Positions 18,557 through 28,182 are shown, numbered from the stretch's first letter. The stretch is 64,000 bases of DNA from Spirochaetales bacterium Spiro_09 (GCA_001604385.1 LVBK01000018.1:1-64000), one strand, 5' to 3'. Program-made: numbers and translations. Notes: a model not told the origin generated them from the sequence alone.

Positions 18557-19339
18557 ATGAAATCGGTAATATCCTGGAATGTGAACGGTATCCGCGCAAT
18601 TGAGAAAAAAGGTTTTTTGGACTGGTTGTCAGCGGAATCTCCCGATATCCTGTGTCTGCAGGAAACAAAGGCACATAAGGGTCAGCTTAATGCTGAACTC
18701 GTTACCCCCGTTTTACCGGGCGGGACATGGAAGAGCTGGTGGAGTTCGGCAAAAAAAGCAGGCTATTCAGGAACCGTCATTTACAGCAAGACAGAACCCC
18801 TCGATATACGAACCATGGGATATCCAGAATTCGATGATGAGGGACGCGTAGTCATTGCTGAATTCTCCGAAGCAGTTATCATTTCTGCCTATTTCCCCAA
18901 TTCCCAGGAAGCCGGAGCCAGACTGGGCTACAAGCTGGAGTTTTGCGCGGCCATGAAAGAAACATGCGACCGCCTGGTAACGGAGGGAAAAAATATTATA
19001 CTGTGCGGTGACTATAACATTGCACACAAGGCAATAGACCTTGCCAACCCCAGCCGTAACGAGGGAAATCCCGGTTACCTTCCGGAAGAACGGGCCTGGA
19101 TGGACACATTTACCGAGGCCGGCTATGTCGATACATTCCGGGCCTTCTGCAAGGATCCAGGGCAATATACCTGGTGGAGTTACCGTTTTAAGGCTCGTGA
19201 AAAAAATATAGGATGGAGAATCGATTATACCTGTGTCAACCCGGCTTTTATGCCCCGGGTTACCAGCTCGACCATTCTTTCGGACGTGACAGGTTCAGAC
19301 CACTGCCCGGTAAAATTAACCTATGCGCATCAAATATAA
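18557..19339 (+). CDS. xth: exodeoxyribonuclease III (AP endonuclease)
   Basis: DNA repair enzyme of the ExoIII/APE1 family that cuts at abasic sites and removes 3' blocking groups. The 260-residue protein carries ISWNVNGIRA (N8), the metal-binding glutamate in CLQETKAH (E36), the GDYNIAHKAIDLANP core and the C-terminal SDHCPV histidine. Length and motif order are normal. An in-frame ATG three codons earlier (18548) is possible; no ribosome-binding site distinguishes the two. It is divergent from clpS and overlaps the rhomboid gene by 17 bases, so the two are co-transcribed. Confidence 0.95.
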   Translation: MKSVISWNVNGIRAIEKKGFLDWLSAESPDILCLQETKAHKGQLNAELVTPVLPGGTWKSWWSSAKKAGYSGTVIYSKTEPLDIRTMGYPEFDDEGRVVIAEFSEAVIISAYFPNSQEAGARLGYKLEFCAAMKETCDRLVTEGKNIILCGDYNIAHKAIDLANPSRNEGNPGYLPEERAWMDTFTEAGYVDTFRAFCKDPGQYTWWSYRFKAREKNIGWRIDYTCVNPAFMPRVTSSTILSDVTGSDHCPVKLTYAHQI

Positions 19340-20090
19340 CGCACCGACAACCCTTACCTTCTCTTTTTTCTGCTCACTGGTCGTTTTTCTTGACCAATTT
19401 GTTCTGACCGGACTTGTCAGAGCCTTGTTTACTGTTCCCAACGCCCTGGCATTCGATCTCCTCCAGCCACTCAATTATATCCGACTTTTTTCCCACATTG
19501 CAGGACACGCTGACTGGAATCATCTTCTCAGTAATCTTGCCTACATTCTTCTGTTAGGGCCAATGCTCGAAGAAACGTACGGTTCATTCACCATGTTTCT
19601 GATGATTATTGTCACCGGTTTTGTAACCGGCGTACTTAACGCCTGCTTTTTTCCGCATCCACTTTTGGGGGCGTCAGGCGTTGTATTCATGATGATACTG
19701 CTCGCTTCCTTTACAAATCATGGCAAGGACGACGTGCCGTTGACATTCATCCTCATCGTCATACTCTACCTTGGACGGGAAATACTGAACGCTTTCAAGG
19801 GTGACGATATTTCCCAATTTGCCCACCTTGCTGGCGGTCTGTGCGGCAGTTTATTCGGTTTTTTCAAACCCGGAAAAGCAACCATTGCCCGAAAACGTGC
19901 AGCCGCAAACAGGAAATCATCCAGCACACCAAGTCCAACCGCTTCTTCAATATCGCCAGCTCCCATGAGTACCGTTTCGAAAAGCGGTGTCCGGATAAAA
20001 AACCCGCCGGTCAACAAGGGACAGGATAAAACAATTGAAGGGCCAGGCAAAGTTCGCGCTCCTCGAACCCAAACGAAGCGTAAAAGCTGA
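19323..20090 (+). CDS. rhomboid family intramembrane serine protease
   Basis: Membrane protease cleaving transmembrane substrates. Six hydrophobic segments lie in residues 10-182. The catalytic Ser is S118 in LLGASGV and the catalytic His is H168 in QFAHLAGG; the oxyanion-supporting HLLSN (N71) is present as well. The core ends near residue 185. A cytoplasmic tail of about 70 residues follows, rich in Ser, Pro, Lys and Arg ([21 protein letters not shown]) and probably disordered. The start codon lies 17 bases inside xth. No substrate can be named from context. Confidence 0.9.
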   Translation: MRIKYNAPTTLTFSFFCSLVVFLDQFVLTGLVRALFTVPNALAFDLLQPLNYIRLFSHIAGHADWNHLLSNLAYILLLGPMLEETYGSFTMFLMIIVTGFVTGVLNACFFPHPLLGASGVVFMMILLASFTNHGKDDVPLTFILIVILYLGREILNAFKGDDISQFAHLAGGLCGSLFGFFKPGKATIARKRAAANRKSSSTPSPTASSISPAPMSTVSKSGVRIKNPPVNKGQDKTIEGPGKVRAPRTQTKRKS

Positions 20091-20125
20091 CAGGACCACC
20101 CTCAGCGCCGGATTTCCACACAAGA

Positions 20126-20154
20126 TTGAAGCCTTTTTGCCATTCTGATATAGT
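20126..20154 (+). promoter_or_regulatory. promoter of prfA-prmC-rel operon
   Basis: TTGAAG (20126-20131), a 17-base spacer and TATAGT (20149-20154) lie 82 bases upstream of the prfA start, in the only sizeable gap of this cluster. Confidence 0.6.
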
Positions 20155-20235
20155 TGAGTGAGGGAGTCAGGCACATGCACATGGTGACATCCCCATACTG
20201 AACAACGACAGGCGGCATTACCGCACAGGAATCAC

Positions 20236-21306
20236 ATGCGAGACAGACTTGAACGATTGAAGATACGATTCAATGAACTTGATACAGACATACAAAACCC
20301 CGACCTTATTCGCGATGCCAGGCGATATAAGGAGTTGATGAGAGAACACGCCTACCTTTCTCGCCTCATGGAAGAATACGCCCGCTATGTAAAATTCAGC
20401 GATGACCTGAAAAACACAAAGGACATGATCCAGGAAACGGACGATCCTGATATGCGGGCAATGGCCAAAGAAGAACTGGCAGAGCTTGAAACTCGGTTAC
20501 TAAAATCGGAAGAAGCGCTCAAGATTCTTTTGATACCGCCGGATCCTCTCGAAGAAAAAAACATCATTATGGAGATTCGGGGCGGCACCGGTGGCGAGGA
20601 AGCCGCGCTCTTCGCGGCAGATCTTTTCCGCATGTACACCCGGTATGCCGAGTCTCGTGGCTGGAAATATGAAATTCTTTCATCAAACGAAACAGGTCTT
20701 GGCGGATACAAGGAAATCAGCTTTTCCATTTCAGGGAAATACGTATATGGCAGTCTTCGATACGAATCGGGCGTTCACCGGGTACAGCGGGTTCCGGAAA
20801 CAGAGGCATCAGGACGCATACACACCAGCGCGGTGACGGTTGCAGTTCTTCCCGAAGCGGAAGAAACCGAAATTCAGATCCGGGCGGAAGATCTGCGTAT
20901 AGACGTCATGCGGGCTGGAGGACCGGGAGGTCAGTGCGTCAACACGACAGACTCGGCCGTACGGCTGACCCATCTGCCGACAGGCCTGGTTGTCATTTGC
21001 CAGGACGAGAAAAGTCAAATAAAGAACAAGGCAAAAGCAATGCGAGTCTTGCGCACCAGATTGTTCGAAATGGAAGAAGACCGCAAAAACGCGGAGCGAT
21101 CGGCAAACCGCAAGAGCCAGGTAGGATCAGGAGACCGTTCGGAACGTATCCGAACCTATAATTTTCCGCAAAACCGCATTACCGATCACCGAATCAACCT
21201 TACGCTCTACAAGCTCGATCTGGTTATGCAGGGTGACATACATGAACTTGTCGAAGGGCTCTGTATGGCAGCCCGCGAAGACCAACTAAAACAAAGCGCG
21301 AGCTAA
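20236..21306 (+). CDS. prfA: peptide chain release factor 1
   Basis: Releases finished proteins at UAA and UAG codons. The 356-residue sequence has the GGQ catalytic loop in [19 protein letters not shown] near residue 230. The codon-recognition PxT element is P-E-T in [17 protein letters not shown], marking it as RF1 rather than RF2, and no programmed frameshift is present. AGGA lies 5 bases before the ATG. It is followed after five bases by prmC, whose product methylates the GGQ glutamine, a functionally meaningful pairing. Confidence 0.97.
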   Translation: MRDRLERLKIRFNELDTDIQNPDLIRDARRYKELMREHAYLSRLMEEYARYVKFSDDLKNTKDMIQETDDPDMRAMAKEELAELETRLLKSEEALKILLIPPDPLEEKNIIMEIRGGTGGEEAALFAADLFRMYTRYAESRGWKYEILSSNETGLGGYKEISFSISGKYVYGSLRYESGVHRVQRVPETEASGRIHTSAVTVAVLPEAEETEIQIRAEDLRIDVMRAGGPGGQCVNTTDSAVRLTHLPTGLVVICQDEKSQIKNKAKAMRVLRTRLFEMEEDRKNAERSANRKSQVGSGDRSERIRTYNFPQNRITDHRINLTLYKLDLVMQGDIHELVEGLCMAAREDQLKQSAS

Positions 21307-21311
21307 AGCCT

Positions 21312-22181
21312 ATGACTTTGGGTGAGGCGCGAAAAATAGCTATCAGTACGTTACACTCCGCCAGGAGACCCTCTCCCTCGGCAGGCCTCGACACAGACGT
21401 GCTTTTGTCCTTTTTTACCGGACATCCGCGCGCTGTCATTCATGCACATCCAGAATATAAACTGGGAGACCTTTCCGAACCCTTTTTTTCCGCCATCAAT
21501 TCTCGTTCCGAAGGCTTACCCATCGCATACATAACCGGACGCAAGGAATTTTACTCGCTGGAGTTCATGGTCACCCCCGATGTACTCATACCAAAACCGG
21601 ACACAGAAATTCTCGTGGAACGGGCAATAGATCTGGCCCGCACACCGGGTTCCTCCGGGCCAATCCATATACTGGATGTCTGCACGGGATCAGGATGCAT
21701 AGCGATAGCCATACAACACCACGTACCGCAATGCATCGTGCACGCAACCGATATTTCCGAAGCCGCCATACGCATTGCACGGATCAATGCCGAAGCGCAC
21801 GCTCCTTCCGTCCGTTTACATGTGCAGGATCTGCGAAACGGATTGTGTCCTCCATCCCTGGCAAAAGAAGTTCCCCTCTGGGACCTTATCGTCTCCAACC
21901 CGCCCTATGTTCCGACTCCGGTGGCGCGGACTCTTCTTGAAGACGGCAGAAACGAACCGATTCTCGCCCTTGACGGGGGTACTGACGGGCTCGATTTGAT
22001 AAAACAGCTTGCCGATCAAGCCTATGCCTCCCTGAGACTTGGCGGCTCGCTGCTCATTGAGGCGGGCGAATATAACGCTCAGGCTGCGGCAGACTATTTA
22101 AAACAAGCAGGATATTCTGATATAGTCATTCACAGGGACATGGAGAGTCAGGACAGAGTAATAGAAGGGTCAAAGGCATGA
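21312..22181 (+). CDS. prmC: release factor glutamine methyltransferase PrmC
   Basis: S-adenosylmethionine-dependent enzyme that methylates the glutamine of the GGQ motif in release factors. The 289-residue protein has the N-terminal helical substrate domain ending LPIAYITGRKEFYSLEF, the SAM-binding motif ILDVCTGSGCIAIAI near residues 120-134, and the NPPY catalytic motif in IVSNPPYVP near 196. It starts five bases after prfA and overlaps the rel gene by ATGA, so the three genes form one coupled operon. Confidence 0.95.
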   Translation: MTLGEARKIAISTLHSARRPSPSAGLDTDVLLSFFTGHPRAVIHAHPEYKLGDLSEPFFSAINSRSEGLPIAYITGRKEFYSLEFMVTPDVLIPKPDTEILVERAIDLARTPGSSGPIHILDVCTGSGCIAIAIQHHVPQCIVHATDISEAAIRIARINAEAHAPSVRLHVQDLRNGLCPPSLAKEVPLWDLIVSNPPYVPTPVARTLLEDGRNEPILALDGGTDGLDLIKQLADQAYASLRLGGSLLIEAGEYNAQAAADYLKQAGYSDIVIHRDMESQDRVIEGSKA

Positions 22182-23989
22182 AGGATAGCATTGAGGTTTT
22201 TTTTAATCACTATCCCTGGTTTTCCGAGGAAGACCGGCTAAGAATCGAAAAAGCATGGACATACATGTCCGCACGAAAGGCAGACACGCCCCGCTCATGC
22301 GGAGAAAGTTACATGCTCCATCCCCTGCGGGTCGCACGCATCCTTGCAGACCTTTCCCTCGACGCTGACTGTGTCGTTTGCGCCCTTCTCCATGGCTCCA
22401 TGGAGAGCCTCGGCTTGACGCGTGAAGAAATTGCCCGGGAATACGGCGAACAACTTGCCTATCTGGTCGAGGCCACTTCCCGAATCTCCCGGTTCAAGAT
22501 GCAAAACAAAACCATCCATCAGGCAGAGTCCATACGCAAAATGTTCTTTGCCATGATCACCGATATTCGGGTCATATTGGTCCGCCTTGCCGACCGTCTC
22601 GATAAAATGCGCAGCCTCAAACACTTTCCCGAAGAAGCCCAAAAAAGCATTGCACAGGAAACCATCGACATTTGGGCCCCGCTCGCCAACCGTTTGGGAA
22701 TCTCTTCAATTAAGGATGAACTTGAGGACCTAAGCCTGAAATTCCTTAACCGCGAGGTATTTGACCATATTAAGGGCATTGTCGCCGCGAAAAAAGGGGA
22801 ACGCTCCGAGTATCTCGGAAAAGCCGAAAAACTTATTTACGACACAGCCCTGAAGGCCGGATTGCGCATCGAGGTGCAAACACGGGCTAAACATTTTTGG
22901 TCCATCTATCAGAAGATGAAAAAAAGAAACAAGGCCGCCGAAGAACTCTTTGACCTTCTTGCAATGCGTATCCTCTGCGACAATGCGAACGAATGCTATA
23001 CCATTCTCGGCCTGGTCCATACCATCTGGAAGCCCCTTGAAGGCAGATTCAAGGACTACATCGCAATGCCCAAGGCAAACGGATACCAAAGCTTGCATAC
23101 CACCGTCATGTGCGAAGAAGGTCGCCCGCTGGAAATCCAAATCCGCACCCGGGACATGCATCAGATAGCGGAAAACGGAGTCGCAAGCCACTGGCTCTAT
23201 AAAAAGGGCTCCTCAAAGGAAGTTGTCACCGCCGACCACCTATCCATTATCAATCAGTTACGGGAACTGTCGGAATCGCGTTACACTGACGAAGACTTTC
23301 TTGCCCAGATCAAGTCGGATTTGCTGGGAGATTCAATCTTTGTATTCACCCCGCGAGGAGATATCCTGGAGCTTCCCTCAGGATCAACCGCAATTGACTT
23401 TGCCTATCACATCCACACCGCGGTCGGAGAAAAAATCGTAGGGGCGAAGGCCGACGGCTCGATAATTCCCCTTTCCCAGCCGCTTAAAAACACCCAGGTT
23501 GTAGAAATAATAACCCATCCCCAGGCTCACCCCACGCTCAACCAGTACAATGTTGCCCGTACGGCAAAAGCGCGCCAAAAAATCCGGTCCTGGCTGCAAG
23601 AACATGAACCTGACAGCGGATTCGAAAAGAAAATAGCGGCCGAAGAAAAGAACACCGCACCACCACCCAAATATGTGCGCACTCGCGGGGACCAGGAAGA
23701 AGCGGAAGACAGACCCTTCGACACCGCGGTCCTGAAAATAAGGGTGGGCGATACCACCAACTTCCTGATCAAATTCGCGAATTGCTGCAAGCCTGCTCCC
23801 CCCGATCTCATTACCGGCTATGTTTCCCGGGGAAGGGGAATTATCATTCACCGAAGGGATTGTACTAACCTTGCTCGTATTGCGGACATTCAAAAACGAA
23901 CAGTTCCCGTCGACTGGGAACTGCCCAAGGAAGATGCACCTGCGACCAAAAAGAAACAAAAAGTCAAACAGGGAAAACAGACGCCCTGA
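22178..23989 (+). CDS. Rel/SpoT-family (p)ppGpp enzyme, hydrolase site degenerate
   Basis: Stringent-response nucleotide enzyme, 603 residues. The N-terminal HD domain keeps H48 and D139, but the HD dyad reads H72-G73 (LLHGSMES) and the following E-D pair reads E76-S77. Metal-dependent (p)ppGpp hydrolysis is therefore probably lost or weak. The synthetase domain looks intact: FWSIYQKMKKR, FDLLAMRIL, GRFKDYIAMPKANGYQSLHT, with RFKD (290-293) matching the RXKD signature of bifunctional Rel. A TGS domain (about 386-446) and the NCCKP...RDC zinc-finger-like region (535-562) follow. The protein then ends in a basic tail without the usual ACT/RRM domain; typical Rel is about 730 residues. It is coupled to prmC by ATGA. 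Confidence 0.9.
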   Translation: MKDSIEVFFNHYPWFSEEDRLRIEKAWTYMSARKADTPRSCGESYMLHPLRVARILADLSLDADCVVCALLHGSMESLGLTREEIAREYGEQLAYLVEATSRISRFKMQNKTIHQAESIRKMFFAMITDIRVILVRLADRLDKMRSLKHFPEEAQKSIAQETIDIWAPLANRLGISSIKDELEDLSLKFLNREVFDHIKGIVAAKKGERSEYLGKAEKLIYDTALKAGLRIEVQTRAKHFWSIYQKMKKRNKAAEELFDLLAMRILCDNANECYTILGLVHTIWKPLEGRFKDYIAMPKANGYQSLHTTVMCEEGRPLEIQIRTRDMHQIAENGVASHWLYKKGSSKEVVTADHLSIINQLRELSESRYTDEDFLAQIKSDLLGDSIFVFTPRGDILELPSGSTAIDFAYHIHTAVGEKIVGAKADGSIIPLSQPLKNTQVVEIITHPQAHPTLNQYNVARTAKARQKIRSWLQEHEPDSGFEKKIAAEEKNTAPPPKYVRTRGDQEEAEDRPFDTAVLKIRVGDTTNFLIKFANCCKPAPPDLITGYVSRGRGIIIHRRDCTNLARIADIQKRTVPVDWELPKEDAPATKKKQKVKQGKQTP

Positions 23990-24014
23990 ATTACCGGTCT
24001 GTCCGACGTTAGGC

Positions 24015-24653
24015 CTATCGGACGTCCAGAATCTCGAGAGAGTACTCGCGAACAGAGTCGACAAGTTCCTCTTTGGTCATGTTGCCTACTTTCAAAAGAC
24101 AGGTTTTATTGGTCAAGTCGCGACCGTCGCTTATCAGCAAGGCCTGAACGTCGCCCCCATGAGACGCGATAACCTCGGAAATACACTTGAGCTCGCCTCG
24201 CTTGTCGGGTACCAGCAGGGTGATCCGTACACCTTCTTTTCGGGCGCCAAACAGATTTATAAATAATCTGAAAAGATCGCCGTCGGAAACTATACCGACC
24301 AGCACATCCGAGCGCATTACCGGCAGGGCGCTAATTTCATTGTCAACCATGATGCGCGCAGCCTCTTCTACCACCACGTCCTCGGTCACGGTAATTACCT
24401 TCCGCTGCATCACCTTTTCAACCTTCAATTTTGACAAGAGATAGCTCATCTCGTACATATCAAGCGTGGACGCGACTGAGGGACTTGCGTTTATCAAATC
24501 CCGCTCGGTCACGATACCGACAAGCTTGTTGTCCTTATCCAGCACCGGAAGACGACCGAATTTTTCGCGTTTTATTAACGCTCGGGCCTCATGAACGGAA
24601 AGGTCAGGATGAACAAACAGGGGGTTTTTGGTCATGACATCGGCAACTACCAT
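24015..24653 (-). CDS. CBS-pair and ACT domain protein
   Basis: A 212-residue regulatory protein without an enzymatic domain. Two CBS domains (about residues 1-55 and 75-130) show the usual VMTKNPLFV, GRLPVLDKDNKLVGIVTERD, VMQRKVITVTED and ISALPVMRSDVLVGIVSDGDL patterns. The C-terminal 70 residues (RITLLVPDKRGELKCISEVI) are an ACT domain. CBS pairs usually bind adenine nucleotides and ACT domains bind amino acids or similar ligands; AcuB-like proteins share this layout. GGAGG lies 8 bases before the ATG. The partner protein is not evident. It converges on the rel gene; an inverted repeat (GTCCGA/TCGGAC around 24001-24023) overlaps its stop. Confidence 0.82.
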   Translation of the reverse strand: MVVADVMTKNPLFVHPDLSVHEARALIKREKFGRLPVLDKDNKLVGIVTERDLINASPSVASTLDMYEMSYLLSKLKVEKVMQRKVITVTEDVVVEEAARIMVDNEISALPVMRSDVLVGIVSDGDLFRLFINLFGARKEGVRITLLVPDKRGELKCISEVIASHGGDVQALLISDGRDLTNKTCLLKVGNMTKEELVDSVREYSLEILDVR

Positions 24654-24972
24654 GCGTATCCTCCTCGAAAAATTACCTGGCTGTTACTTGATTATAGACC
24701 TTCATTGAAAAAAAAGGCAAATTTCAGGAAGTACAATACGGACCGAGGCAGAAAGATGAACGACGGGCGAGGACTCAACGGGCGGAGCCGCCGCCCAGAG
24801 CGAAAAAGATGTTTGTACGCATGTATCGGTAAGGCAGTATGTACCATTTCCGTGGAGACAAAAAAAAACCGCTGGCCGGACCTGAGTCCGGACGGCGGCT
24901 TATCAGCGTGTAAAAAAAAACCCTCAGGTCTTCTCAACACATCTTGCTCTCAGATCCGTTATAGTAACAGAA
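24654..24972. other. intergenic region between CBS-ACT gene and ribosomal block
   Basis: About 320 bases without a gene. It holds the upstream region of the CBS-ACT gene, a GC-rich hairpin without a T-run (GGGCGG/CCGCCC around 24780-24796), the terminator of the ribosomal operon, and that operon's 3' untranslated tail. Forward open frames crossing it lack ribosome-binding sites. Confidence 0.6.
24860..24900 (-). terminator. terminator of S10-spc-alpha operon
   Basis: On the reverse strand a GC-rich stem (CGTCCGGAC pairing with GTCCGGCC, extended by flanking GCCGC/GCGG) has a three-base loop and is followed by nine T. It lies 73 bases after the stop of the zinc-ribbon gene, closing the long operon. 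Confidence 0.93.
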
Positions 24973-25149
24973 TCAGACAGCCTTACCATTTTTGATTGCG
25001 GCTTTGCATACCTTGCAAATTTTAGCCTTGGCGCCTTCAATTTCCTGTTCATACAGAACCTTGACGGCATCTTTCTTGCATACAGGGCATGTTCCGCGAC
25101 CGCGGTTCGGAGTTCCGCGAATACCTTTTCCACGATGTGCTTTAGACAT
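24973..25149 (-). CDS. small zinc-ribbon protein downstream of rplQ
   Basis: A 58-residue basic protein beginning MSKAHRGKGIRGTPNRGRG and containing two Cys pairs, CPVC (residues 21-24) and CKVC (45-48), separated by 20 residues, as in a zinc ribbon. The N-terminus is rich in Arg, Gly and Lys, like RNA-binding tails. It starts three bases after the rplQ stop, with GGAGG of its site inside the end of rplQ, so translation is coupled, and it lies upstream of the operon terminator. I do not recognise it as a standard ribosomal protein. A ribosome- or RNA-associated role is inferred from position, charge and the Cys pairs. Confidence 0.8.
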   Translation of the reverse strand: MSKAHRGKGIRGTPNRGRGTCPVCKKDAVKVLYEQEIEGAKAKICKVCKAAIKNGKAV

Positions 25150-25152
25150 TGC

Positions 25153-25704
25153 TTATTCCTCCGCGCCAGCTTCAGCTGCTTTTGTTTTCTTGGCGGCGGG
25201 CTTTTTCACACCGGCAGGTTTTTCAGCAGCGGGCTTCTTTTCAGCAGCCTTTTTAGCGGGCTTTTTCTCCGCTGCAGGTTTCTTTTCTGCTGCGGGTTTA
25301 GCTGCGGCCTTTTTGGCCTTTTTGTCTTCAGGAGCGGCGGTTTCGAGCGTATAATCCACAAGCTCGAGGATTGCCACTTCAGCGGCATCGCCCTCACGGA
25401 AACCAAGTTTCAAGACACGGGTATACCCGCCGGCACGATCCTTCATGCGAGGGCCAATGTCGGTAAAAAGCTTTGCGAGTACTGCATCATCTGCAATAAA
25501 CCGGGCGACCTGGCGTCGGTTATGAACGGTGTCTACTTTACTGCGGGTAATAAGCTTTTCAGCTGTTCGCCGTACTTCAAGCGCTTTCGGTTTTGTAGTG
25601 GTAATTCTCTCGTACTTGAACAAAGAGGTAACCATGCTGCGATGCAACGCACGGCGGTGAGATGCGTTTCTCGAAAGCGGATTAAAGCCGTTTTTATGCT
25701 TCAT
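25153..25704 (-). CDS. rplQ: 50S ribosomal protein L17 with long basic tail
   Basis: Large-subunit protein bL17. The core (about residues 1-118) has [26 protein letters not shown] and [20 protein letters not shown]. After VDYTLE comes a tail of roughly 60 residues made of Lys, Ala, Pro and Glu with repeated AAEKKPA-like units. The total of 183 residues compares with about 120-130 in most bacteria. The start overlaps the rpoA stop by 11 bases. The tail resembles histone H1-like or PAKKA repeats and probably binds RNA. Confidence 0.95.
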   Translation of the reverse strand: MKHKNGFNPLSRNASHRRALHRSMVTSLFKYERITTTKPKALEVRRTAEKLITRSKVDTVHNRRQVARFIADDAVLAKLFTDIGPRMKDRAGGYTRVLKLGFREGDAAEVAILELVDYTLETAAPEDKKAKKAAAKPAAEKKPAAEKKPAKKAAEKKPAAEKPAGVKKPAAKKTKAAEAGAEE

Positions 25705-26749
25705 CTGTTTCTTCCTTCTGCTTGGGCAACTTGATAGAATTCTTGAGGTGACTGTAATCAGTCATTCCAAGGCCAAGATTCCATTCAAGGAGTTTTTCCC
25801 GGATTTCCTGGAGACTCTTTTTGCCGAAATTTCTTGTTTTGGCGATATCATCCTCGGTTTTCCGGGTTAATTCACCAATTGTCCTGATATTGGCATTTTT
25901 CAGACAATTGGAAGAGCGCACGGAAAGCTCGAGCTCCTCGACGGGAGTATTTAAAAGCTGCCGGACTCGCTCGTCCTCTTCATCAAAATCTTCATCACGG
26001 CCGATTTCATTTTCATTGAAATTGACAAATATCGAGAAGTGATCCTTCGCGATCTTGGCCGCTTCGGCAAGAGCATTTTCCGGAGAAATTGTTCCGTCAG
26101 TCCAGATTTCGAGAATCAGCTTGTCATAATCATTACGCTGGCCGACACGGCACGGTTCAATGGTGTATTTCACCTTGATAACCGGGCTGAAAATGGCATC
26201 CAGCGGAATAGTACCGACGATTTCAATATAGCGCTCGTTAACTTCTGCGGGAACGTAGCCCCGACCAAAATCAACCTGCACCTCGAACTCGACACGGCCA
26301 CCTTCCATCATGGTCAAGATATGGAACGGTTCGCTCAAAATTTCGAGCTGACTGTCCTTGGCGAACATGTCGCTGGTAACGGTCACCGGTCCCTTGAACT
26401 CGAACAGGAAAGTATCCTGGTCGACATCTTCAGGAAGCCGCAAACGAATCTGTTTCAGATTATTCAGGACTTCCAGGGTATCTTCTACAACATTCGGAAT
26501 CGTCTCAAACTCGCTGGAAATACCGTGAGGTACTCCATCGGCATCATAGGACGTGATCTTTACAGCAGTGATCGCGTATCCCTGGATGGACGACAGGAGT
26601 ACCCTGCGGAGGGTATTACCAACCGTAGTTCCAAAACCGGTTTCGAAGGGAGAAGCCACAAATTTTCCGTAATCAGATGTCGATTCATCATGCTCGAAGG
26701 AAAGTCCCTTCGGCTTTTTGAATCCCTTTAGCAGATTTTTGCGGGCCAT
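25694..26749 (-). CDS. rpoA: RNA polymerase alpha subunit
   Basis: Alpha subunit, which assembles RNA polymerase and contacts activators and UP elements. The N-terminal domain has [20 protein letters not shown] and [11 protein letters not shown]; an acidic linker ([11 protein letters not shown]) leads to the C-terminal domain with [28 protein letters not shown] and [10 protein letters not shown]. At 351 residues it is slightly longer than E. coli alpha (329). It follows rpsD by 11 bases in the alpha cluster. Confidence 0.98.
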   Translation of the reverse strand: MARKNLLKGFKKPKGLSFEHDESTSDYGKFVASPFETGFGTTVGNTLRRVLLSSIQGYAITAVKITSYDADGVPHGISSEFETIPNVVEDTLEVLNNLKQIRLRLPEDVDQDTFLFEFKGPVTVTSDMFAKDSQLEILSEPFHILTMMEGGRVEFEVQVDFGRGYVPAEVNERYIEIVGTIPLDAIFSPVIKVKYTIEPCRVGQRNDYDKLILEIWTDGTISPENALAEAAKIAKDHFSIFVNFNENEIGRDEDFDEEDERVRQLLNTPVEELELSVRSSNCLKNANIRTIGELTRKTEDDIAKTRNFGKKSLQEIREKLLEWNLGLGMTDYSHLKNSIKLPKQKEETDEA

Positions 26750-26760
26750 CCGAACTCCTC

Positions 26761-27396
26761 TTATTTAGAATAGAGCTCGACCACGAGCTGTTCTTTAATG
26801 TCTGCAAGGTCAGTAATGTCAGCACGGTGAGGCACGGACACGAAGGTACCCTTCAGCGCATCGACGTCAACAGTCATCCATGATGCGGTTCCGGACTTGC
26901 TGTCCTCTTTCAGTGCATCCTTAATGACGTTGAGTTTTTTGCTTGATTCCTTAACCTCGATAACATCACCGGGCTTGACGAGGTAGCTCGGAATGTTTAC
27001 CGAACTGCCGTTTACCAGAATGTGTCCATGCTGGACAATCTGGCGTGCCTGATTTCTGTTTACGGCGAGGTGCATGCGGAATACGACATTGTCAAGCCGG
27101 CGCTCAAGAAGACCAATAAGGTTTTCGCCGGTAATTCCGGGCATGTGCAGCGCGCGGTCAAAGAAGATCCGGAACTGCTTTTCAAGCATGCCATAGGATC
27201 TCTTGAGCTTCTGTTTTTCGCGGAGCTGAACTCCGTAGTCGCTTCTCTTGCCGGCGCGGGCCTTCGGGTCCTTACCGGGAGAAGCTCTTTTTTTGTTAAT
27301 CGGACATTTATCGGACTTGCAGCGATCTCCCTTGAGGAAGAGCTTCTTTTGCTCGGTGCGGCAAAGTCTGCAAAGAGGTCCAGTATATCTTGCCAT
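26761..27396 (-). CDS. rpsD: 30S ribosomal protein S4
   Basis: Small-subunit assembly protein uS4 with an S4 RNA-binding domain ([26 protein letters not shown]). The N-terminus carries a zinc-type cluster, CRLCR with two further cysteines in DRCKSDKCP, the C+ form. At 211 residues it has normal length. It lies between rpsK and rpoA, with gaps of 14 and 11 bases. Confidence 0.98.
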   Translation of the reverse strand: MARYTGPLCRLCRTEQKKLFLKGDRCKSDKCPINKKRASPGKDPKARAGKRSDYGVQLREKQKLKRSYGMLEKQFRIFFDRALHMPGITGENLIGLLERRLDNVVFRMHLAVNRNQARQIVQHGHILVNGSSVNIPSYLVKPGDVIEVKESSKKLNVIKDALKEDSKSGTASWMTVDVDALKGTFVSVPHRADITDLADIKEQLVVELYSK

Positions 27397-27410
27397 ATCT
27401 TACTCCTCTG

Positions 27411-27791
27411 TCAGATGCGCCGTGTTTTGCGCGGGCGGCAGCCATTGTGCGGAATGGGGGTCACATCACTGATGGATTTAACCTTCAAACCGAGAACGCC
27501 AAGGGTGCGGACGGCTGATTCGCGGCCGACACCGGGTCCCTTCACAAATACATGCACTTCACGAAGTCCATAGGTAAGGGCTTTCTGAACTGCAGTTTCG
27601 GCAACAGTCTGAGCCGCGAACGGTGTAGACTTCTTTGCGCCGTTAAAACCGAGACCGCCTGACGATGCCCAGGAAAGAGCATTGCCACGGAGATCGGTAA
27701 TGGTAACGATCGTATTGTTGAACGTCGCCTGGATGTATACATTTCCTTCGTATACACTCTTTTTTTCTTTCCGTTTCTTTACGGTTGCCAC
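27411..27791 (-). CDS. rpsK: 30S ribosomal protein S11
   Basis: Platform protein uS11, 126 residues. Diagnostic segments are [36 protein letters not shown] and the C-terminal [19 protein letters not shown] 25-base gap separates it from rpsM upstream, normal in the alpha cluster. Confidence 0.98.
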   Translation of the reverse strand: MATVKKRKEKKSVYEGNVYIQATFNNTIVTITDLRGNALSWASSGGLGFNGAKKSTPFAAQTVAETAVQKALTYGLREVHVFVKGPGVGRESAVRTLGVLGLKVKSISDVTPIPHNGCRPRKTRRI

Positions 27792-27816
27792 GTTATAAGT
27801 ACCTCCAACCTACAGA

Positions 27817-28182
27817 TTACTTCTTCTTGCCCGCAACGGTCTTTTTCTTACCCTTGCGTGTGCGAGAATTGGTCCTGGTTCGCTGACCACGGACAGGGAG
27901 ACCCTTTCTGTGCCGGAGGCCCCGGTAACAGCCGATATCCATGAGACGCTTGATATTGAGACCGATTTCGGTTCTCAGACGACCTTCAACCTTGTACTCT
28001 GCGTCGATTACCGTAGTAATCTGCTTGATTTCATCCTGGCTCAGATCATTGATCATGCGCGAAGGATCGATCTTGCTCTTTACGCAAATTTCATCCGCTG
28101 AGGGACGACCGATTCCATAGATATAGGTCAACGCAATATTAACATGCTTGTTAGGGAGATCAACTCCCGCAATTCGAGCCAT
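27817..28182 (-). CDS. rpsM: 30S ribosomal protein S13
   Basis: Head protein uS13, contacting the subunit bridge and tRNA. The 121 residues begin [13 protein letters not shown], include [14 protein letters not shown] and [14 protein letters not shown] and end in a basic [11 protein letters not shown] tail. GGAGGATTAG precedes the ATG and overlaps the end region of rpmJ. Confidence 0.98.
   Translation of the reverse strand: MARIAGVDLPNKHVNIALTYIYGIGRPSADEICVKSKIDPSRMINDLSQDEIKQITTVIDAEYKVEGRLRTEIGLNIKRLMDIGCYRGLRHRKGLPVRGQRTRTNSRTRKGKKKTVAGKKK

Noticed and set aside
24591-24995. Forward 134-codon frame between the CBS-ACT gene and the zinc-ribbon gene
   Set aside because: It crosses a strong reverse-strand terminator and the CBS upstream region, and its product is low-complexity without a family pattern.
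26039-26731. Forward open frame of 230 codons opposite rpoA
   Set aside because: Antisense to rpoA with no start signal; no recognisable domain.
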